Source: Arthrobacter sp. Hiyo4 (GTDB lineage: Bacteria > Actinomycetota > Actinomycetes > Actinomycetales > Micrococcaceae). Taken from it: a stretch of DNA of 64,000 nt. The stretch is taken from assembly GCA_002370555.1 (NCBI GenBank), contig AP014718.1, forward strand, positions 3,348,001 to 3,412,000. Direction: 5' to 3'. Of the stretch, positions 29,726 through 37,187 are shown piece by piece. The notes under the pieces were generated by a model. The model was not told where the DNA came from. It saw nothing but the letters and a program-made list of their open reading frames with translations, and made no database searches. The position numbers and the translations under genes were made by a program. Within the stretch, counting starts at the first letter, position 1. The number at the start of each line of letters is the position of its first letter.

Positions 29726-30552
29726 TCACCTGCCGACGTGGTCCAGGATGGCCTGGGAGACGGCTGCGGGTGAGTCTTCGGTGGGGATGTGTTTGCCGTT
29801 GACTTCAACGAGGTCCGATCCCTGGATTTCCCGGACGTAGCGGTGTGCGAAGCTGATTTTTTGGAAGTCGTCCTCCCGGCCCCAGACCAGCCGGGTAGGT
29901 ATGCGGGCTTCTTGCAGCAGCGGGACCAGGTCTAATGTGTATCGGGCGTCGGCGGCTGCGGCCATGGCCATCCACGACCTGTGACGGGCCGGTTCGGTCC
30001 AGGGCGATAAGTAATCGTTGAGTTCCTCGGGGGTGAGCGTGCGTTTCACGGCCCGCTGCGTGGATACCGCACGGGAATTGAGGAGATCCGGGTTGTTGTG
30101 GCCGCCCGGACTTCCGGGTCGCGGAACCGTTCCACCGCAGGCACCGGCCACGAATCGAACATGACTGAGTTCATCAGCACGAGTCTGTTCACCCGCCCGC
30201 TTGTTGCCGCGATGTGTTGGGCTATTCTTCCGCCGATGTCATGCCCGGCCAGATCAAAACTGTCCAGGCCGAGGGCCTCGGCGGCCGCCAGAACTGTTCC
30301 TGCGAGGGCCGGGACTGTGGCGTCGCTGATGTCGAGTTCGCCGCCGCTTAGCCCGAAACCGGGTAGATCCAGGGCAATGCAGCGCCGGGCGGTTCCCAGT
30401 GCGGGCAGGACCGGCAGCCACACGCGGCTCCAGAAAGTGCCGTGCAGCAACACCAGCGGCGGTGCGTGTTCATCGCCGCTGGCCAGATACGAGAGGGGCG
30501 TCCCGGCGACCTCGACTTGGTCACGCCGGACCGGGGACAAGGGTGTGTTCAT
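29726..30552 (-). CDS. Alpha/beta hydrolase with Asp nucleophile (haloalkane dehalogenase/epoxide hydrolase-like), one frameshift
   Basis: About 276 residues after restoring the frame near 30100. VLLHGTFWSRVWLPVLPAL, CIALDLPGFGLSGGE and the nucleophile elbow FDLAGHDIGGRIAQHIA: the nucleophile is Asp, not Ser, as in haloalkane and fluoroacetate dehalogenases and epoxide hydrolases. The acid is in TRLVWGREDDFQKI and the base in VEVNGKHIPTEDSPAAV. The lid has two Trp residues (PWTEPARHRSWMAMA), one of which could bind halide. Neighbours (DUF427, AhpC-like, merA) make a detoxification role plausible. The enzyme class is firm; dehalogenase against epoxide hydrolase is open. Confidence 0.82.
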
Positions 30553-30647
30553 CGTCTTTATTGCCTCTCCGTTCGAAAGGTCCGTTGTGCAGTCCGGCGG
30601 GACCGGTCAATCCCTCTCGGGCGGCCGGATTCCCCTGACGTGATGTC

Positions 30648-31172
30648 TTAGGCGGCGCCCCGGGCCGGGTAGTCACGGTCCTGGGCGTAGCGGACCCCGG
30701 CGATGACGTCATCCAGGGACGGTCGGCCGAAGGGCATGGTCGCGGTGCTCGACCAGAACAGGGTCCCGTCCTCGTCCAGGATGAAGATGCCGGGTTCGTT
30801 GAACAGGTCCGGCTCGCCGTCCTTGATCGCGTGCGAGAGGTTCAGGCCCCAGGATCGGGCGGCTTCCTCACTCAGGTCATAGGCCACGGGGAGGTTGGCC
30901 AGGTGCCACTGATCCACGATTCGGGTGCTTCGGTCTTCTGTTTCCATGCTGATCGCGACGGTCCGGCCGATACCGGCTTCCTTGAGGTCCTCGATCCGCT
31001 TGTCGATTTCGGCCAGCTGTTTGCGGCAGATCGGGCAGTGGAGTCCGCGGTAGAAAACCACCAGGCTGAAACGGCCGACGGCTCCGGTACCCAGCTTCAG
31101 ATCATCGGTGGTTCCCCCGCCAACCAGGGCCAGGGAGAGGTCAGGTGCTGTCTGTGTAGGAAGAAGTGTCAT
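30648..31172 (-). CDS. Peroxiredoxin-like AhpC/TSA family protein
   Basis: 174 residues, intact. FSLVVFYRGLHCPICRKQLAEI carries a CPIC redox pair in the thioredoxin fold, followed by GIGRTVAISMETEDRS and the conserved Pro region LPVAYDLSEEAARSWGL; GIFILDEDGTLFWSS is the family strand. It belongs to the redoxin-like group often called peroxiredoxin-like, whose substrates are not established. It lies 95 bases upstream of the Asp-nucleophile hydrolase on the same strand, so both may share a transcript. Confidence 0.85.
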   Translation of the reverse strand: MTLLPTQTAPDLSLALVGGGTTDDLKLGTGAVGRFSLVVFYRGLHCPICRKQLAEIDKRIEDLKEAGIGRTVAISMETEDRSTRIVDQWHLANLPVAYDLSEEAARSWGLNLSHAIKDGEPDLFNEPGIFILDEDGTLFWSSTATMPFGRPSLDDVIAGVRYAQDRDYPARGAA

Positions 31173-31625
31173 GGCGGAGATAACAAGGCCGGGTGCCCTC
31201 TAATTCCCCCCGCCCAGGTCCATACCCGCGCATCCACCGTCCCGGACGAAGCGTGGGAGCCATGCACGGGGCGTTTAGCAGCGTGTTGACCGGATCCCGT
31301 GTTGGGCGAAGACTGGCCAGATGGCACTTGAAGCGTGCTTGGAGACCACCAAGTTTCTGCCGTTCCCGGGCGCTTCCACGCCCGGAAACTTGCGGTGCGC
31401 GGTGGTGGATTCGGACAGGACGGGGGAGGCCTCCCGGCGGGGCGCGACAGCCGACCCGGCCGCATGGGACCCCGATCATAATCTGCCACGGGCCCCTGGT
31501 CCGGGCGAACCGGACGAGCGGGCGAAGGTCAGCCGGGTCACCGATCAACGCGATCAACTCGGCGAGGAACCAGAGTCCGGGCAGTCCGCTGCCAGCGGAC
31601 AGACGCACCCTTCGCCCTCCTGCAC
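31173..31625. other. 450-base gap between AhpC-like gene and merA promoter, no gene recognised
   Basis: Several open frames exist on both strands but none resembles a MerR regulator or any other family I know; their composition is Pro/Arg/Ser-rich. The gap is where a merR gene might be expected. It may be the decayed remainder of one, but the sequence gives no positive support. Confidence 0.4.
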
Positions 31626-31657
31626 TTGACCTTCCCCCATAGGGGAAGGTGCAGACT
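31626..31657 (+). promoter_or_regulatory. MerR-family type promoter with operator dyad, in front of merA
   Basis: TTGACC (31626-31631) and CAGACT (31652-31657) are separated by 20 bases, the unusually long spacer of MerR-controlled promoters. The spacer holds a perfect dyad ACCTTCCCC-CATA-GGGGAAGGT (31629-31650). The ACCTTCC...GGAAGGT arms are like those of CueR/ZntR/SoxR-class sites. It points toward merA, 86 bases downstream. The regulator itself is not in the window as far as I can see. Confidence 0.75.
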
Positions 31658-31742
31658 GGGTCCAGATCAATGGGCAGGACCGCAGGACGGGCCTCGGTCC
31701 GCGACGGTGGGCCGGGTCCGTTTCGGATAATTTGGAGGTTTC

Positions 31743-33185
31743 ATGACTGAGGCAGCGGTATTTGATTATGACCTGGCGGTGATCGGGTCCGGCGGCGGGG
31801 CTTTTGCCGCCGCAATTCGTGCCACGACCCTGGGCAAGAAGGTGCTGATGGTCGAACGGGGAACCGTCGGCGGGACGTGTGTGAATACAGGCTGCGTGCC
31901 GTCCAAGGCCCTCCTTGCCGCGGCCGACGCCCGTCACGTTGCGCTGGACGCGTCAGGCCGGTTTCCCGGCATTGAAACCTCCGCAGGGCCGGTGCACATG
32001 CCGGGACTGATCGAAGGGAAACGGTCCCTGGTGGATGGGATGCGCTCGGAGAAATATGTGGATCTGATCGCCGATTATGGCTGGGACATGCGTCAGGGGG
32101 AGGCCGTGTTCGCCGGGACCCCGGGGACCCGGTTCTGGACATCGTTTCCCCCGGGGGTGACCGGAAGTCTGTCCGCGCGGCCCACTACCTTGTTGCGACC
32201 GGATCTGCCCCGTGGGTACCGGAGGTGCCGGGCCTGGAGGAGACCGGCTATCTGACGTCGACCACGGCGATGGAGGTAGAAGCCGTTCCGGAGTCGCTGC
32301 TGGTGATCGGCGGCGGATATGTAGCGCTCGAACAGGCGCAGCTGTTCGCACGGCTCGGCTCCAAGGTGACGATGCTGGTCAGGTCCCGGCTGGCCTCGGC
32401 GGAGGAACCGGAAGCCTCGCTGGCGCTGATGGGTGTTTTCGCCGACGAAGGAATCAAGGTGGTGCGCCGCGCCACGCTTTCCGGAGTGCGCACCGACCCT
32501 AAAACCGGCCAGGTGGTGGCGACCGCCGCGGTCGCCGGCGGGGAGGAGGAGTTCCGGGCGGCCCGGCTGCTGATGGCCACCGGACGGCGCCCGTCACCAA
32601 CGCCCTGCACCTGGAAACCGTCGGCGTCAGGACCGGGGACAGGGGCGAAATCCTCGTACACAACACCCTGGCTACCTCAAATCCGAGGATCTGGGCTGCC
32701 GGAGACGTCACCGGGCACCGCGAATTCGTCTACGTCGCCTCGGCCCACGGGCCCTGGCAGTTGAGAACGCGTTCACAGGCGCCGGGCGTGAAGTCGACTA
32801 CCGCCACCTTCCCCGGGTCGTGTTCACCAGCCCGGCGCTGGGCGCCGTCGGAATGACAGATCAACAAGCCAACGGCGACGGAATCCGCTGTGAATGTCGG
32901 GTCCTTCCGCTGGAATTCGTGCCCCGGGCGTTGGTGAACCGGGACACCCGGGGCTTCATCAAGCTCGTCGCCGATAACGAAACAGGACGAATTCTCGGCA
33001 TCACGGCCGTGGGGAAAGACGCAGGAGAAATCGCCGCCGCCGGTGTGTACATCCTCGAGGCCGGCATGACTGTCGATCAGGTCGCGAACTTGTGGGCCCC
33101 GTACCTGACCATGGCCGAAGGAATCAGAATCGCTGCGCAGTCCTACAGCACGGACGTATCGCGGCTCTCCTGCTGCGCCTCCTGA
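31743..33185 (+). CDS. merA: Mercuric reductase, without N-terminal metal-binding domain, three frameshifts
   Basis: FAD flavoprotein reducing Hg(II) to Hg(0) with NADPH, about 480 residues. GGAGG precedes the ATG. FAD site: [21 protein letters not shown]; redox cysteines: [25 protein letters not shown] site: [21 protein letters not shown]; dimer domain: [19 protein letters not shown]; and the C-terminal LSCCAS, the Cys pair that passes mercury to the active site and distinguishes MerA from other disulfide reductases. Frame breaks lie near 32140, 32590 and 32750. The heavy-metal-associated N-terminal domain is absent, as in several actinobacterial MerA proteins. No merT, merP or merB is present. 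Confidence 0.92.
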
Positions 33186-33289
33186 GACCAATCATCTCCG
33201 ACCCCGGCAGTCCCGGGCGCGGAAGTATGCTTGCCGGATGATCCTGAGGTGTGTCAAGGATGTGAGACAGTCGCGTAGTTTCTTTTTGG

Positions 33290-34156
33290 TTAGGCAGCCG
33301 CGGGAAGCGGCTGCCTGGTGGGCCTGAAGTTCGCCATTGCGGTGGCTGGCGGCAGGCCGTCATTGTTGCTGTGGGGTCGCCAGCGGTTGTAGAACACTTC
33401 GATGTACTTCATCACTCCGCGCCGGGCCTCCTGGCGGGTGGTGAAGCTGTGGTGGTGGTAGAACTCATTTTTCAGGGATGAGAACGCCGATTCGGCCACT
33501 GCATTGTCCCAGCACACTCCGGTGGCTCCCATGGACTGTCGGATGCCGTTACCCGTGCACCAGGCGCTCATTTCCCGGGAGGTGTACTGCGTTCCTCTGT
33601 CGCTGTGGAAAATTGCTCCAGGGTGCAGATAACCGCGGTCCCTGGCCATCTTCAGCGCGCCGGTAGTGAGCGAGGCGCGCATGTGGTCAGCCATCGCCCA
33701 ACCGACGACCATGCGCGTGCACAGATCAATGACGGTGGCCAAGTAGAGCCAGCCCTCACCGGTGCGCAGGTACGTGATGTCTCCGACCAGACGGGTTCCC
33801 GGGGTGTCGGAGGTGAAGTCCCGGCCGATGAGGTCCGCGAAGACCTTGTCCGGATCCGAGGGAATCGTCGTCCGCTTGAACGCCCGCATCCGTTTCGCGG
33901 CCCAGCCGTTCTCCGCCATGATGACCGCCACGGTCCCCACCGATACCTCGATGCCGGCGGCGGCAAGTTTCGAATGGACCATGCGGTGCCCGAAAATTCC
34001 GTCCGAAGAATCGAACATGATCTTCACATGCTCTGTCAGCTCCCGATGCCGGGTCGCCGTCGGAGACTCGACAGCGGCCAGCCACCGGTAGTACGAGGCC
34101 CTGGGAATACCCAGCTGCCGGCACATCCACTGGACAGGGAATTGCGCGTTCTTCAC
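33290..34156 (-). CDS. IS3-family transposase OrfB (integrase core), copy 1
   Basis: 288 residues, intact. DDE catalytic residues: D in RLVGDITYLRTGEGWLYLATVID, D in AIFHSDRGTQYTS and E in CWDNAVAESAFSSLKNEF. The N-terminus QFPVQWMCRQLGIPRASYYRW is the usual helix-turn-helix_21 segment. Its frame is open upstream to the A7 slippery stretch in orfA, so it is expected to be made as an OrfAB fusion by -1 frameshifting. Identical in translation to the second copy. Confidence 0.95.
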   Translation of the reverse strand: MKNAQFPVQWMCRQLGIPRASYYRWLAAVESPTATRHRELTEHVKIMFDSSDGIFGHRMVHSKLAAAGIEVSVGTVAVIMAENGWAAKRMRAFKRTTIPSDPDKVFADLIGRDFTSDTPGTRLVGDITYLRTGEGWLYLATVIDLCTRMVVGWAMADHMRASLTTGALKMARDRGYLHPGAIFHSDRGTQYTSREMSAWCTGNGIRQSMGATGVCWDNAVAESAFSSLKNEFYHHHSFTTRQEARRGVMKYIEVFYNRWRPHSNNDGLPPATAMANFRPTRQPLPAAA

Positions 34157-34179
34157 CTGAACAAAGCGGTAAAGATCCT

Positions 34180-34470
34180 CTACCGTTGTTCTCTGGCGAA
34201 GAACGCCGAAACTTTTTTTAGGAAGTCATTTTCCCTCTCGACTTCACGCAGCCGAGCTTCCAAAGCCTTGTATTTCGCCGGATCCACCGGATCATCCGGT
34301 TTGCCCCCGCCCTCCGATTGGCTCTCGTTATGCAGCCGCACCCACCGCTTCAGGGCAGTCACGGAAATCCCCAGTTCCGGCGCAACAGAGGCCGGCGAAC
34401 GTCCCGAGGAAATCACCAACGACACGGCATCAGCCTTGAACTCATCGGAATAGGTAGGTCGAGCAGACAT
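34180..34470 (-). CDS. IS3-family transposase OrfA, copy 1
   Basis: 96 residues from the ATG at 34468-34470, preceded by AAGGA at eight bases. HTH: TYSDEFKADAVSLVISSGRSPASVAPELGISVTALKRWV; C-terminal leucine-zipper-like coil: KYKALEARLREVERENDFLKKVSAFF. Near the end the coding strand has CTA AAA AAA G (A-run 34213-34219 on this coordinate), the A7G slippery sequence that moves ribosomes into orfB. This copy is uninterrupted and serves as reference for the broken one in copy 2. Confidence 0.93.
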   Translation of the reverse strand: MSARPTYSDEFKADAVSLVISSGRSPASVAPELGISVTALKRWVRLHNESQSEGGGKPDDPVDPAKYKALEARLREVERENDFLKKVSAFFAREQR

Positions 34471-34616
34471 GGGCACAATCCTTTCAAACTGTGTCTCACA
34501 TCAGTAGTACACCTCAATCCCCAGGCCGGCAGAGACAGTGCGGACAGCACCGCTTGAAACCAAGGTTTGATGCTGCACCAAAATGACCACTACCAACCCA
34601 GTAAGGACACAGAACC

Positions 34617-34940
34617 ATGACGACAAAGAACGTCACGGACGCCTCATTCGCTGAAGACGTCCTCCAGTCGGACAAAGCAGTTATCGTTGATTTCTGGGCT
34701 GACTGGTGCGGCCCCTGCCAGAAGGTCTCCCCCGTGCTGGACCAGATCGCCGCCGAGTACGCTGAAAAAGTGCAGGTCGTGAAGGTCAATATCGACGAAA
34801 ACCCTGCGGTGGCCGCGAGCCTGGGAATCACGTCGATTCCCGCGATCTACCTTTTCAAGGACGGCGAAAACAAAGCGTCCGTTATCGGCGCGCGGCCCAA
34901 GCAGTTCCTCGAAAAGGAATTCGCGGAGTACCTGCACTAA
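34617..34940 (+). CDS. Thioredoxin
   Basis: 107 residues, intact. VIVDFWADWCGPCQKVSPVLDQIAAEY has the canonical WCGPC active site, followed by VVKVNIDENPAVAASLGITSIPAIYLFKDGE with the cis-proline (SIPA). Length and layout are those of TrxA. It reduces protein disulfides in the cytoplasm. The gene starts 100 bases from the end of IS3 copy 1 and is enclosed between the two IS3 copies with a dehalogenase-like gene and an osmolyte-binding gene, so it is an accessory extra copy rather than the chromosomal trxA by context. Confidence 0.95.
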   Translation: MTTKNVTDASFAEDVLQSDKAVIVDFWADWCGPCQKVSPVLDQIAAEYAEKVQVVKVNIDENPAVAASLGITSIPAIYLFKDGENKASVIGARPKQFLEKEFAEYLH

Positions 34941-35064
34941 AACCCCGCCCCGGCCGTGCCGGAGGGCCCGACACTTCCCGGAACGCCCATTTCCCGCCTC
35001 CCGGGAGCGAGGCAGACTTTGAACGCACGGCCCCACTGCCTGCAGACTACGACAAGGAGAACCT

Positions 35065-35746
35065 ATGCCTACCCCCACCACGTCAGTCATTGTCTTTGAT
35101 GTGAATGAAACCCTCTCGGACATGTCCCCATGGGGACGCGTTTCAGCGAGGTAGGAGCGCCTGCTGCCATGGCCAAGCTCTGGTTCGCGACTCTTCTCCG
35201 GGACGGCTTCGCACTGGCCGCCAGCGCAGACAACGGGTCGTTCGCCGCGATCGGGGCCAACGTACTTCGTGAGCTGCTCGGCGGGGTGGAGCTTAACCAT
35301 GATCTGGACGGGGCGGTCGATCACATCATGAATGGCATGGCCGGACTCGAACTGCATCCGGACGTCCCGACGGAGTCAGGGCACTCTCCGCTGCCGGTTT
35401 CCGACTCGTCACCCTAAGTAACGGCTCGGCCCAGCTCGCGGAGAAACTCTTCGGCGGCGCCGGGATCCGGGAGGAGTTCGAGGCGCTCCTCTCGGTCCAG
35501 GACGCTCCCGCCTGGAAGCCGGCCCGCACCTCGTACGACTTCGCGGCTGCCGCCTGCGGGACTGATCCGGCCGAAATGCTGCTGGTGGCCGTCCACCCGT
35601 GGGACATCCACGGCGCGGCCCGCGCCGGGATGCGCACGGCATGGCTGAACCGGAGCGGGGGAAGCTACCCGGAACACTTCCAGGACCCGGACTTCACCGT
35701 GACCACCCTGACCGGGCTTCCTACGGCCCTCGCCGCGGGAGACTGA
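35065..35746 (+). CDS. Haloacid dehalogenase type II-like (HAD superfamily), two frameshifts
   Basis: About 227 residues after repair. AAGGAG precedes the ATG. Motif I with the nucleophile is SVIVFDVNETLSDMSP (DVNETL, as in L-2-haloacid dehalogenases); then RFSEVGAPAAMAKLWFATLLRDGFALAASADN, motif II FRLVTLSNGSAQ, motif III Lys in APAWKPARTSYDFAA and motif IV MLLVAVHPWDIHGAARAGM. Frame breaks are near 35130 and 35375. V-H-P-W-D replaces the usual V-S-x-N-x-W-D but the Asp is kept. It could cleave halogens from short acids; phosphatase activity is less likely given the D-V-N-E-T-L motif. Thioredoxin is upstream on the same strand. Confidence 0.82.
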
Positions 35747-35826
35747 CGGGGGCTGTGACCGTGCCCGGCGGCGCGGCGCAGCGGGCTACCCGCTGCGCCA
35801 CGCCGCCGCCCGGTCCACTGATTCCC

Positions 35827-36770
35827 CTACCCGAGGAATCCTTTGTCTTTGAGCCAGGCCGCGGCCGCGTCCCGGGGATTTATTTTGCGGTCACCGGAGA
35901 CATCCTGGTTCAGGCTCAGCAGATCGCCGGTGCTCAGGGCTTGTGAGACTTTGTTCAACACCTGCGTGCTTTTGGCGTCCAGGCGGTCTTTGAGGGCCAG
36001 CGGCAGTACCTGCTGGGCGGCGAAGTTGTTCAGCGGATCCTCCAGAGCGACGAGCTTGTTCTGAACGATCAGCGGTGAGGTGCTGAACACGTCGGCGGCC
36101 TGGATTTTGTCATCCAGCAGTGCCTTGACGGTAACGGGACCGCCGCCGTCGCTGAACGGAACGAACTCTTTGGGGACACACCCGTACGTGGTTTTGAGCC
36201 CGGGAAGACCCTGGGGCCGTTCTGTCGCTTCCGGCGGCATGCCAAGCGCGATCTGATCGCAGACCTTGCCCAGATCGGCGAGGCTTTTGAGTCCGTACTT
36301 CGCCGCCGTCGCCCCGGTCACCACGATGGAGTCTTTGTCTTCGGCCTTGGCCGGTTCGAGCACCGTGAGCTCTGCAGGGAGTTTGCCGGGGAGCGCTTTC
36401 ATGACGTCCTCGGCGCTGGTCGCGGTGGCCGTTTTATCGACGTAGCGCAAAAGGTTACCGCTGTAGTCGGGGACAAGGTCGATGGACCTGTCCTGCAACG
36501 CCCTGACGTAGACTTCGCGGGATCCGATCCCGGGCTTGGTCGACGCCGGGACGCCGGCCGCGTTCAGCGCCCCCGCGTAGATCTCGGCCAGCGTCTCGCT
36601 CTCGGGGAAGTTGGCCGAGCCGATGACCAGGGGGCCTCCGGAACTGGCCTGGCCCGAGGGTTGTGCGTTCGTCAGCGGGTCCGCGCCGGCGCCGCAGGCC
36701 GCCAGCCCGAGCGTAAGAAGGGCCCCGCTGCCAAGGCAGCGGTCCGTGTCAGGGGATGTCTCATGTTCAT
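35827..36770 (-). CDS. Glycine betaine/osmoprotectant ABC substrate-binding lipoprotein (OpuAC/ProX type), one frameshift
   Basis: About 314 residues. The ATG at 36768-36770 gives MNMRHPLTRTAALAAG; after a missing G near 36722 the signal continues LLTLGLAACGAGADPL with a lipobox. Mature part: LVIGSANFPESETLAEIYAGALNAAGVPASTKPGIGSREVYVRALQDRSIDLVPDYSGNLLRYVD, the OpuBC/OsmF signature, and VTVKALLDDKIQAADVFSTSPLI, ending in RDAAAAWLKDKGFLG. It should bind betaine, choline or a similar quaternary amine on the cell surface. No permease or ATPase of the same system is next to it, so it appears cut off from its operon by the transposon. Confidence 0.88.
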
Positions 36771-36879
36771 GTTCCTTACTTTTAGCCCGACAGATCCCGG
36801 GCAGGATGGGTGGAGACGTCGCTACCGGCCGGGGCTGGCAGACACTTTCATACCCTGTCCCTCGCGGGGACGGCCGGAG

Positions 36880-37109
36880 CCTTGTCAACATTAGCGGGTG
36901 CGGCGGAAACCCGCCGCCGGTGACAACAGCACGGGCGGACACAGGGATGGAGAGCCCGATGTGGTCACTGATGCCAAGCACCCGGCCCAGGGCACCTCAG
37001 CCTGCAGTGTAGTGCCAGAGGCTTCCACCGTGACCAGCCGTCGGGGTCCCGGCACCCGGATGCCCGTCACGATGGCGGTCACGACGTGCCCCGCGCGGCC
37101 ACGGGAATT
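36880..37109 (-). pseudogene. TOBE-domain tail of an ABC transporter ATPase, cut by the Tn3 end
   Basis: Minus-strand coding of the type RAGHVVTAIVTGIRVPGPRRLVTVEASG, TTLQAEVPWAG and, after a frame break near 36985, GDHIGLSIPVSARAVV. This matches the C-terminal TOBE domain of importer ATPases (spermidine, iron or molybdate class), with the G-x-R-V-P-G...V-E and G-D-x-I-G-L motifs. The sequence ends exactly at the left inverted repeat of the transposon at 37110; nothing of the ATPase core is in the window. Confidence 0.5.
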
Positions 37110-37138
37110 GGGGTGTTGGTAACGGTGCTGTCACCAGC
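37110..37138 (+). repeat. Left terminal inverted repeat of the Tn3-family transposon
   Basis: Begins GGGGTGTTGGTAACGG and ends GTCACCAGC. It differs from the right end at two of 29 positions. The TOBE-domain fragment stops at its outer edge. Confidence 0.8.
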
Positions 37139-37187
37139 CGCAACGAGGACGAAGATGTCTGAGGAGCGGCGGGTATGATTGCCGCTC

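Larger units (their letters stand above)
33245..34516 (-). mobile_element. IS3-family element, copy 1
   Basis: 1272 bases with imperfect terminal repeats TGAGGTGTGTCAAGGATGTGAGACAG (33245 side) and TGAGGTGTACTACTGATGTGAGACAC (34516 side), carrying orfA and orfB on the minus strand. ATCC occurs directly outside both ends (33241-33244, 34517-34520), a probable 4-base target duplication. It is the same element as the copy at 37816-39086 and stands in opposite orientation to it. It lies between merA and thioredoxin. Confidence 0.9.

Noticed and set aside
31141..31608. merR gene next to merA
   Set aside because: The open frames here have no MerR helix-turn-helix or C-terminal metal cysteines on either strand.
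34180..34470. Programmed frameshifting as the general cause of broken genes in the window
   Set aside because: Only the IS3 orfA/orfB pair has a real slippery A7G site; the other breaks are at short C/G runs without such signals and hit housekeeping genes.
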